A model generated the notes under the pieces. That model saw nothing but the letters and a program-made list of their open reading frames with translations. It did no database searches and was not told the origin of the DNA. A stretch of DNA of 12,120 nt from Amylibacter sp. (GTDB lineage: Bacteria > Pseudomonadota > Alphaproteobacteria > Rhodobacterales > Rhodobacteraceae). How positions within the stretch are numbered: position 1 is the stretch's first letter; each line of letters begins with the position of its first letter. The position numbers were made by a program, and so were the translations under genes. This document shows positions 1 through 5,712 of the stretch, piece by piece. The stretch spans positions 1 to 12,120 of the forward strand of contig JALWOO010000761.1 in NCBI GenBank assembly GCA_027083485.1, written 5' to 3'.

Positions 1-84
1 ATGCACGCCGTCGAAATTCCCCATGGCCACCGCCGCGCCCTGATCTTCGGGTTTTATATCGGAATAGCTGTTGTGGCGTTTCAT
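1..84 (-). CDS. ribF: Riboflavin kinase / FAD synthetase, N-terminal fragment (cut by window edge)
   Basis: The minus strand from an ATG at 84-82 reads 28 codons to the window edge and ends in AMGNFDGVH. G-N-F-D-G-V-H is the hallmark start of the RibF FAD-synthetase (nucleotidyltransferase) domain, normally followed by R/L-GH, which lies outside the window. RibF phosphorylates riboflavin to FMN and adenylates FMN to FAD in the cytosol. An AAAGG ribosome site (complement of 92-96) lies 7 bases before the ATG. The gene starts 32 bases after the stop of the upstream peptidase gene on the same strand, so co-transcription is likely. The N-terminus MKRHNSYSDI is a normal short lead before the first strand. 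The identity rests on one strong motif and its position, since the rest of the protein is not visible. Confidence 0.85.
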   Translation of the reverse strand, partial: MKRHNSYSDIKPEDQGAAVAMGNFDGVH

Positions 85-116
85 ATCGGGGCCTTTCGCA
101 ATGGGGTTGTCCTTCC

Positions 117-2138
117 TTAAAATGCCTCCGGTGGCGGGTCAATCACCCCTTTGCCGGTGGTGTGGCGCAAGAACGCAAGGATCAGGGCCATTTGTTTGGC
201 GGTGCTGTCCAGATCGCCACCGCCGCCATGGCCGCCTTTGGAAAACTCGTAAAAGCGCGGGTCATGTCCTTGAGCGCGCAATCTGGCCACCATGCGGCGG
301 GCGTGGCTCGGATCGACGCGATCGTCGCTCTGGTGGGTGTAAAACAGGGACGCCGGATAAGGGGCTTCGCTGATTTGGTGGAACGGGGAGTAGTCCAGCA
401 AATAGCGCCGGTCATCGGGGTTTTCCGGATCGCCGTATTCGTCCACCCATGCTTGCCCTGCGGCAAACAGGTGAAAGCGGGTCATGTCCAGCACCGGCAC
501 GCCGCTTACGATGGCTCCGAAATGCCGGGGATAGCGGGTCAGCATCACGCCGCTCAGCAAGCCGCCGTTGGAGCCGCCTTCACAGGAAATCCGTGCCGGT
601 GACGACAGGCCGCGCGTGGCAATGTCTGCGGCGATGCTTTTGAAATCCTCGAAGGCTCTGGGGCGTTTTTCCCGCTTGGCGGCCAAATGCCAGTTCGGGC
701 CAAATTCGGCCCCGCCGCGAATATAGGCGACTGCATAACCTCCACCCCGCGCCAGCCATGTTTTGCCGGTAATCCCCAGATAGTTGAACGGATAAAGCGA
801 GGTCGCAAACCCGCCATAGCCATAAATCCGCACCGGTGTTTCGGTGTTGTGATTGGCGGGCAGGGCAATGTGATAGGGGATTTTGGTGCCGTCGTCAGAG
901 GTGGCGTAATTCAGTTGAACCTGCATTCCCGTGGCATCAAAGCGCGGCTTGCTGCGGTGGATTTCCCGCATTGGTGCGTTGCTGTCCGGATCAAACAGAA
1001 AGGTCGCCGGCGGCTGTATCAACCCGAGCGTGGTAATCAGCAGTCGATCATCGCCGGATTGGGCATCCGCGTTCAGTAGCTTGAAAAACGCGAAATCATT
1101 GCCTGCGGGCAGGGGGATTTCCAGAATCGGCGCATCGGGATCATGCAGGTTTTTGCGAAACAAACGCGGGATCAGGTTTTCGTGGGTTTGCCAATAAATC
1201 CAGTTCCGGCTCAGGAAATAGTCACCCAGAAACCGCGTGTCAGTGGCGGCAAAAACGCATTGCGCCTTGGCGATGTTGTCTATTGGTGCCAGCAACAGAT
1301 CGCCCGCGGAATAAGAGCCGTTTTCGGCAGGCGAAAAGGCAATGTGCGTGGCGTTGAAGTCTTTGCTGGATTTCAGCGGCAGATCAAGCTGTCGGTGATC
1401 CGAGCCGACAAAAACACGCGATTGGCCGATGTCCAGGTAGCGGATGAAAAACATCCGGGCAGGCCCGTCGCGGGTGATTTCGGCATGGGCATAAAGGGAG
1501 ACATCGTTTTTGTCGCCTTGAAAAACAATCGGCGCGTCGTCGATGTTCTGCCCGCGTTTCAAGAGCTTGGCCACGCGGGGCCAGCCGGATGTGGTGGCAT
1601 TGCCCGCGCCGGCACTGGTACAGATCAGCAAGGTATCCGCATCAATCCAAACGGCATCGGCCTTGGCCGCAGGGATGTCGAAGCCCTGCGCGGGTATGGT
1701 TTTGCCTGTGCAATCGAATTCCACAAAACGGCAGCGGTCAGAGCCGTCATCCGCAAGGGTCAGTAAAACCTGTTGCGGGTTGGCCGGATTGCCGCTGACA
1801 CCGCGCCAAACCCAGTTGTGGTTTTCGCGCTGGCAAAAGGCATCAAGATCGAAAACCGCTTCCCATTTGCTGTTGGCAGAGGGTGTTTTCTGTGTGGGAA
1901 GCCGCTGCCAGATGCCCTTGGGATTATTGCTGTCCTGATGGAAATCAAACCAGTATTCACCGCGTTGGCGATAGCTGAATGGCTTGTCCGGATCCTGCAA
2001 TATATCGGCAATGGTGGCCTTGTCCTGTTCGAACAAAGCATCGAACAGGGCGTTTTCGGTTTCCTGATTGCGGGCCTGAACAAAGGTGCGGGTGTCTGCG
2101 GTGTTTTGTTCTAGCGAAAGGTAATCATCGGTTTTGAT
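117..2138 (-). CDS. Prolyl oligopeptidase-family serine peptidase (S9A-like)
   Basis: This is a cytosolic serine peptidase of the prolyl oligopeptidase family, which cuts short peptides, typically after proline; the true substrate is unknown. The N-terminal two thirds fit a beta-propeller and the C-terminal third an alpha/beta hydrolase. Counting from the proposed start, the nucleophile is Ser523 in GGSNGG, the acid is in SDDRVD (around Asp606), and the base is His637 in GGHGGGG. The triad is intact. There is no signal peptide. The first ordinary start in frame is a TTG at 2036-2034, but the frame is open upstream and encodes family-like sequence (DDYLSLEQNTAD). No ATG, GTG or TTG occurs between the upstream stop (2201-2199) and 2036. 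I therefore place the start at an ATC at 2138-2136, giving 673 residues, close to the usual length of about 690. It lies just past the maoC stop, so translation may be coupled. The function call is firm; the start is inferred. Confidence 0.88.
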   Translation of the reverse strand: MKTDDYLSLEQNTADTRTFVQARNQETENALFDALFEQDKATIADILQDPDKPFSYRQRGEYWFDFHQDSNNPKGIWQRLPTQKTPSANSKWEAVFDLDAFCQRENHNWVWRGVSGNPANPQQVLLTLADDGSDRCRFVEFDCTGKTIPAQGFDIPAAKADAVWIDADTLLICTSAGAGNATTSGWPRVAKLLKRGQNIDDAPIVFQGDKNDVSLYAHAEITRDGPARMFFIRYLDIGQSRVFVGSDHRQLDLPLKSSKDFNATHIAFSPAENGSYSAGDLLLAPIDNIAKAQCVFAATDTRFLGDYFLSRNWIYWQTHENLIPRLFRKNLHDPDAPILEIPLPAGNDFAFFKLLNADAQSGDDRLLITTLGLIQPPATFLFDPDSNAPMREIHRSKPRFDATGMQVQLNYATSDDGTKIPYHIALPANHNTETPVRIYGYGGFATSLYPFNYLGITGKTWLARGGGYAVAYIRGGAEFGPNWHLAAKREKRPRAFEDFKSIAADIATRGLSSPARISCEGGSNGGLLSGVMLTRYPRHFGAIVSGVPVLDMTRFHLFAAGQAWVDEYGDPENPDDRRYLLDYSPFHQISEAPYPASLFYTHQSDDRVDPSHARRMVARLRAQGHDPRFYEFSKGGHGGGGDLDSTAKQMALILAFLRHTTGKGVIDPPPEAF

Positions 2139-2151
2139 TTGGTTCAGCCTT
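2136..2151 (-). promoter_or_regulatory. Ribosome-binding site and proposed AUC start of the peptidase gene
   Basis: On the minus strand an AAGG (complement of 2148-2151) precedes an ATC codon (2138-2136) by 9 bases. The codons from ATC read I/M-K-T-D-D-Y-L-S-L-E, which looks like a normal S9A N-terminus. The alternatives in frame are a CTG at 2147-2145, directly next to the AAGG and so badly spaced, and a TTG at 2036, which would lose 34 residues. The AAGG lies inside the last codons of the maoC gene, whose TGA is at 2146-2144. Confidence 0.5.
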
Positions 2152-2590
2152 GATTGCGGGATGGCGCCAGCACCAGTGCTTCGCCTTTCAACACCTTTTT
2201 ATCCCCGACCGCGCAGACACAATCAAGCCGCACACGGCGTTTTTCGGGGAATATCTCGGCGACGGTAATGGTGGCGGTGACATGATCGCCCGGCCTTACC
2301 GGGGCAAGAAATTGCATGTCCTGTTTCAGATAAACCGCGCCATGGCCCGGCAGCTGTTCGCCAATGATCGCCGACAATAGCGCACCGGTCAGCATGCCAT
2401 GGGCAATGCGCCCGTTGAACATGGTGCTATCCGCATATTCGTCGTTCAGGTGCAACGGGTTGTAATCCTCGCTGACCTGCGCATAAAGCTGAATTTCATG
2501 GTCGGTAAAGGTTTTGGAAATGGAGCGGGCAAGCCCCACATACATATCCTCGATATAAATAGTGCCGATTTCGATGTTTGAACGGGGCAT
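2144..2590 (-). CDS. MaoC-like hot-dog dehydratase ((R)-specific enoyl-CoA hydratase type)
   Basis: The product is a 148-residue single hot-dog-fold protein. The family adds water to (R)-type 2-enoyl-CoA substrates or is annotated simply as MaoC-like; the substrate here is not known. The hydratase-2 motif is present as SEDYNPLHLND, with the catalytic Asp and His at about residues 42 and 47, followed by the expected N-G-R-I-A-H-G-M turn and a late PVRPGD strand. Two ATGs are possible, at 2596 and 2590. The AAAGG ribosome site (complement of 2599-2603) is 8 bases from the ATG at 2590 but only 2 from the one at 2596, so I chose 2590. The stop lies 5 bases before the proposed start of the peptidase gene. 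No other beta-oxidation or polyhydroxyalkanoate gene is nearby, so the context does not say which pathway it serves. Confidence 0.85.
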   Translation of the reverse strand: MPRSNIEIGTIYIEDMYVGLARSISKTFTDHEIQLYAQVSEDYNPLHLNDEYADSTMFNGRIAHGMLTGALLSAIIGEQLPGHGAVYLKQDMQFLAPVRPGDHVTATITVAEIFPEKRRVRLDCVCAVGDKKVLKGEALVLAPSRNQG

Positions 2591-2623
2591 GGGCATGGCC
2601 TTTGGTTATGGGGATTGGTCCGT

Positions 2624-2652
2624 GGTTTAGGCAGGGCTTTGGGTTACGTCAA
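2624..2652 (-). promoter_or_regulatory. Candidate sigma-70-type promoter for maoC and downstream genes
   Basis: On the minus strand TTGACG (complement of 2647-2652) and TAAACC (complement of 2624-2629) are separated by 17 bases. The -35 match to TTGACA is five of six; the -10 match is poor, at three of six. They lie in the 120-base gap between the TIGR01459-type HAD gene and maoC, and would start RNA about 25 bases before the maoC ATG. This gap also holds an AT-rich patch around 2694-2703, but no clear terminator for the HAD gene. Confidence 0.3.
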
Positions 2653-2710
2653 GGCTGGTCACGCAATGAAGATACAAAAAGGTTGGGCGGATTGTAATAT
2701 TGTTGCGCGT

Positions 2711-3589
2711 CTATCGCAGATGCCCGATGGCATAGGTGGTCCCCGCCTGCGAGGTTTTCAGAAAGGCTTCGAGCTTCTCCGGATCCGGCTGCCCGTCGGT
2801 GCCGGTTTCCGCAGCGGCCAGACCGCCGGTAATAAACAGGCTGTCGAGGTCCTCTTGCAGCGCCCCGCGAATATCGGTGTTGATGCCATCGCCGATCACG
2901 ATGATCTTCTTGTCAATCACCACCCGCTCGAGCAGCGCCGTCAGGCGATTGCGGGCCAGATCGAAAATCGGCGGATGCGGTTTGCCGAAATAGAACACCT
3001 CGCCGCCGCGCTCTGCATAAGCCTGCGCAATCGCGCCAGCACAGTAAATGCGCTTATGGCCCAGATCCACCATGATATCCGGATTGGCGCAGAGCATTTT
3101 CAACCCGCGATTTTTGGCATTCAGCAGGATTTCCGCGTAATCATCCGGCGTTTCTGTCTGATCGTCAAACAGGCCGGTACAGACCACGGCCTCTGCCTGA
3201 TCGATCGGCACGCGGGTAATATTGGCCAGACCGGGGATGAAATCGGACGGCTCGAAAAACGGCAGATCGCGTTCGGGGCCGATGTGAAACACCTTTTGCC
3301 CGAAACTGCCCGCCGCCAATGCCGCGCGCGCGCTGTCGCCGGAGGTGGCGACCTCCTGATAAATATCACGCGGCACGCCCAGCCCGTCGAGCTGTTCGAT
3401 CACCGATTGTTTGGGGCGTGGCGAATTGGTCAGCAACAACACCGTGCCCCCCTGATCGCGGAATTTCGCCAGTGCGGCCACGGCCTCGGGAAAGGGGGCA
3501 ACGCCGTTGTGCAAACAGCCCCACAGATCGACAAAGGCGACCTCGTAACTGTCGGAAATTTCGTCAAAACGGGTGATGATGCGGGTCAT
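2711..3589 (-). CDS. HAD-superfamily class IIA protein, TIGR01459 type
   Basis: This 292-residue protein has the HAD motifs in class IIA order: motif I VDLWGCLHNG with nucleophile Asp21, motif II LLLTNSPRP near residues 51-59, a cap domain, motif III Lys203 in YFGKPHPP, and motif IV IGDGINTDIRGA with Asp234 and Asp239. The residue two after the nucleophile is Trp23, not the Asp that acts as general acid in most HAD phosphatases; a DLWG motif is, to my recollection, typical of this subfamily. The substrate is unknown. An upstream GTG at 3637 is open in frame, but the ATG at 3589 begins MTRII and directly precedes the conserved part, so I chose it. The gene lies 61 bases after the transporter gene on the same strand and 120 bases before maoC. 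In this cluster it sits close to ribF, which hints at, but does not show, a nucleotide or cofactor phosphate substrate. Confidence 0.85.
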   Translation of the reverse strand: MTRIITRFDEISDSYEVAFVDLWGCLHNGVAPFPEAVAALAKFRDQGGTVLLLTNSPRPKQSVIEQLDGLGVPRDIYQEVATSGDSARAALAAGSFGQKVFHIGPERDLPFFEPSDFIPGLANITRVPIDQAEAVVCTGLFDDQTETPDDYAEILLNAKNRGLKMLCANPDIMVDLGHKRIYCAGAIAQAYAERGGEVFYFGKPHPPIFDLARNRLTALLERVVIDKKIIVIGDGINTDIRGALQEDLDSLFITGGLAAAETGTDGQPDPEKLEAFLKTSQAGTTYAIGHLR

Positions 3590-3650
3590 GGGAATAGCCT
3601 GTGTTTGCGGGTTTTCCCCTGTTAACAGCCCCGACACAGCCCCGCAACGG

Positions 3651-4601
3651 TCAGGCGCGGCTTTTCTTGCGCTTCAGCGCAGCTTCGCGGCGGGCCACAT
3701 ACAGGGTGGAGGAAACGATAACCGCCGCCCCGATCAGGGTGGCGGTGTCGGGAAGCTCGTCAAACAGCACATAGGCCGCCCCCCCGATCAGCACCAGCCG
3801 CAAATAGGTTATCGGGGCCAGAACGGCGGCCTCGGCATGGCGATAGGCTTGCAAATCCGCCAGATTGCGCAGCCCCCCGCCGATAATCAGCAACCCGATT
3901 GCCAACCAGGCCCCGATACCGGTGGGAATCTCCCACACGGGCGCTGCCAAAGGGATTGAAATGATCGCGGTCAACACCACCGAGGAGGTAAAGGCCGACA
4001 GCGGGCCATCGGCCTCGGCAATGCCGCGCGACATGGAAAGCGCGGTGGCAAACAGCAGCGAGCTGGCCAGGGCGCTCAGCATACCGAGCTGCAAAGGGGC
4101 ACCGCCCGGGCGCAGGATAATCAAGGCCCCGATAAAGCCCACCGCAATCGCGGCAATCCGGCGCGGGCCGATCTTCTCGCCATGGATAACGACGCTTATC
4201 AGGGTGGCAAACACGGGGGCAGTGAACATCAGCACCGTGGCCGTGGCCAGCGGAATCGTGGCGATGGTGTAAAACCCGAGATGGGTAGAAATCCCGATGG
4301 CGGTGCCACGTGCCACATGCAGCCAGGGTTTGGAAAACCGCAGATTGCGGCGCAGCGGCGAAAACAGGATCACCAGCACCGCCAGCAAACCCATGGTCAG
4401 TACCGAGCGGAAAAGCACGATCAGACGCGAATCAAACTCGCCTGCCAATTGGCGCACTGTCAGGGTCATGATGCTGGCGGCACAGACCGACAGCAGGATC
4501 CACAGGATCCCGCGCTTGTTGTCGCGTTCCTTGACAGGGGGCACAGGCAGGGCATTTGCCCCGGGACCGGGGATCAGGGGCTTGGATGTGGGGCGGGGCA
4601 T
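3651..4601 (-). CDS. EamA/DMT-family inner-membrane transporter
   Basis: This 316-residue protein has about ten hydrophobic segments arranged as two EamA repeats, roughly residues 30-168 and 173-305, as in drug/metabolite transporters that export small metabolites or amino acids. A hydrophilic, proline-rich N-terminal stretch of about 30 residues and a Lys/Arg-rich C-terminal tail (ALKRKKSRA) flank the membrane part and fit a cytoplasmic location for both ends. The start is the ATG at 4601-4599; the upstream sequence has only a weak ribosome site (GGA, 8 bases away). The gene is divergent from hemF across 118 bases and precedes the HAD gene on the same strand by 61 bases with no visible terminator. 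The substrate cannot be told from the sequence. Confidence 0.87.
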   Translation of the reverse strand: MPRPTSKPLIPGPGANALPVPPVKERDNKRGILWILLSVCAASIMTLTVRQLAGEFDSRLIVLFRSVLTMGLLAVLVILFSPLRRNLRFSKPWLHVARGTAIGISTHLGFYTIATIPLATATVLMFTAPVFATLISVVIHGEKIGPRRIAAIAVGFIGALIILRPGGAPLQLGMLSALASSLLFATALSMSRGIAEADGPLSAFTSSVVLTAIISIPLAAPVWEIPTGIGAWLAIGLLIIGGGLRNLADLQAYRHAEAAVLAPITYLRLVLIGGAAYVLFDELPDTATLIGAAVIVSSTLYVARREAALKRKKSRA

Positions 4602-4613
4602 AGAGGAAATCCG

Positions 4614-4627
4614 GTTAATGTGTTAAC
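4614..4627. promoter_or_regulatory. Small dyad GTTAA-N4-TTAAC in the transporter leader
   Basis: A perfect 5-base inverted repeat with a 4-base spacer lies 12 bases before the transporter start codon. The 5-4-5 spacing resembles sites of CRP/FNR-type regulators, but the half-site is not the FNR consensus TTGAT. It could be an operator or chance. Confidence 0.25.
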
Positions 4628-4637
4628 AACTTATCGT

Positions 4638-4659
4638 CGATTGCCCGCAAGCGCAATCG
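4638..4659. promoter_or_regulatory. Operator-like dyad between the transporter gene and hemF
   Basis: A perfect 7-base inverted repeat, CGATTGC-N8-GCAATCG, lies in the middle of the 118-bp divergent region. It is 36 bases from the transporter start and 60 bases before the hemF ATG, a position suited to a regulator acting on one or both genes. I do not recognise the motif, and it is not an FnrL-type site. No clear -35/-10 pair was identified beside it. Confidence 0.35.
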
Positions 4660-4703
4660 TCAGTGGCGTCTTGCGCCGGATTGTTTTACAAGGCTGGCCA
4701 AAC

Positions 4704-4711
4704 AAAGGGAG
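4704..4711 (+). promoter_or_regulatory. hemF ribosome-binding site (decides the start)
   Basis: AAAGGGAG lies 8 bases before the ATG at 4720 but only 2 bases before an in-frame ATG at 4714. The 4720 start is therefore preferred. Confidence 0.7.
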
Positions 4712-4719
4712 CCATGGCC

Positions 4720-5604
4720 ATGAGCGAGACCACACAATCAGACGATCACAAAGCACGGGCTTCAGCCTGGTTTCGCAGCCTGCGTGACCAGATCGTCGCC
4801 GCATTCGAAGCATTGGAAGACAGCCAGACCAGCGGGCCTTTTGCCGATCGTCCTGCAGGCAGGTTCGAGGTCAGTAAAACCACCCGCGAACAGGGCGGTG
4901 GCGGTCTGATGTCGGTGATGCGCGGCGGGCGGGTGTTTGAAAAGGTCGGGGTGAATATTTCAACCGTGTACGGCACCCTTGGCGAACGCGCCCAAATGGC
5001 CATGGCAGCGCGCAAGGGCCTGCCCGGCATGAAAGAGGACCCGCGTTTCTGGGCCTCGGGCATTTCGCTGGTGGCCCATATGCAAAACCCGCATACGCCG
5101 GCGGTCCATATGAACACCCGCATGTTCTGGACCCCGCATGCCTGGTGGTTCGGCGGTGGAGCCGATCTGAACCCCTGTATTGAATACGAACAGGACACCG
5201 CAGATTTCCACGCAGCCCTGCGGGAGCACTGCAACCGCCACGATCCGGAGTATTACGACCGTTTCAAAGCCTGGGCCGACGAATATTTCTTCGTGCCGCA
5301 CCGCGGCCGCGCGCGCGGGGTCGGGGGTGTGTTTTACGACGATCTGAATACAGGCGACTGGGAGGCGGATTTTGCCTTTACCCAGGATGTCGGCCGCGCC
5401 TTTTTGCCTGCTTTTGTGCCGGTCACCGAACGGCGGCGCAATACGCCCTGGAACGAGGCCGACAAAGACGCACAACTGGTGCATCGCGGGCTGTATGCGG
5501 AATATAATCTGGTTTATGATCGCGGCACCAAATTCGGCCTTGAAACCGGCCATAACGCCGATGCTGTGCTGATGAGCCTGCCGCCGATGGCAAAGTGGGT
5601 GTAG
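4720..5604 (+). CDS. hemF: Oxygen-dependent coproporphyrinogen III oxidase
   Basis: HemF converts coproporphyrinogen III to protoporphyrinogen IX using O2, in the aerobic branch of haem (and bacteriochlorophyll) synthesis; it is a soluble homodimer. The product is 294 residues, against 299 in E. coli. Family motifs include NISTVYG (79-85), ISLVAHMQNPHTPAVHMNTR (115-134), WWFGGGADLNP (142-152), DEYFFVPHRGRARGVGG (187-203) and the C-terminal LYAEYNLVYDRGTKFGLETG. His120, His130, His164 and His194 keep the spacing of the conserved E. coli histidines 96, 106, 145 and 175. The ATG at 4720 is chosen over 4714 and over an in-frame GTG at 4663 because of the ribosome site. The gene is monocistronic in this window, divergent from the transporter, and ends at a large palindrome shared with a convergent operon. 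I saw no FnrL-like TTGAT-N4-ATCAA site upstream. Confidence 0.96.
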   Translation: MSETTQSDDHKARASAWFRSLRDQIVAAFEALEDSQTSGPFADRPAGRFEVSKTTREQGGGGLMSVMRGGRVFEKVGVNISTVYGTLGERAQMAMAARKGLPGMKEDPRFWASGISLVAHMQNPHTPAVHMNTRMFWTPHAWWFGGGADLNPCIEYEQDTADFHAALREHCNRHDPEYYDRFKAWADEYFFVPHRGRARGVGGVFYDDLNTGDWEADFAFTQDVGRAFLPAFVPVTERRRNTPWNEADKDAQLVHRGLYAEYNLVYDRGTKFGLETGHNADAVLMSLPPMAKWV

Positions 5605-5612
5605 AGATTCTT

Positions 5613-5691
5613 TTCGAATTCGTCCAAATATCCCCGCCGGAGGCATAAAAGTTTTAATGCCTCCGGCGGGGATATTTATGACGAATTCGAA
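5613..5691. repeat. 79-bp near-perfect palindrome between convergent genes (probable bidirectional terminator)
   Basis: The outer arms TTCGAATTCGTC (5613-5624) and GACGAATTCGAA (5680-5691) are perfect complements. The inner arms (5626-5646 and 5657-5677) pair over 21 bases around AATATCCCCGCCGGAGGCAT. A one-base versus two-base bulge separates outer from inner arms, and the loop region is AAAAGTTTTA. The element fills most of the 108 bases between the hemF stop (5604) and the SDH-like stop (5713). As RNA it would fold on either strand, and the A/T runs at the loop and arm ends fit a terminator for both directions. The same unit recurs at 11530-11567. From memory, GCCTCCGGCGGGGATATT-type sequences are widespread between genes in Rhodobacterales. 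Confidence 0.85.
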
Positions 5692-5712
5692 GTAGAGATC
5701 AGGTTCAGCCCC

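Noticed and set aside
1143..1766. A 207-codon plus-strand open frame opposite the peptidase gene
   Set aside because: It is antisense to the propeller domain of a peptidase with an intact catalytic triad; no supporting motif was seen.
1760..2083. An ATG-started minus-strand frame overlapping the peptidase N-terminus, considered as the true start through a frameshift
   Set aside because: The S9A-like sequence continues upstream in the peptidase's own frame, so no frameshift is needed; this frame gives Pro/Arg-rich nonsense.
2615..3625. A 336-codon plus-strand open frame opposite the class IIA HAD gene
   Set aside because: It is the antisense shadow of a gene with all HAD motifs; it has no ribosome site or family resemblance.
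4681..4691. TTGT-TTT-ACAA mini-dyad upstream of hemF
   Set aside because: Four-base arms are expected by chance, and no -35/-10 arrangement supports it.
4720..5604. Possible link of hemF with anaerobic FnrL control
   Set aside because: No TTGAT-N4-ATCAA-like site was found in the 118 bases upstream.
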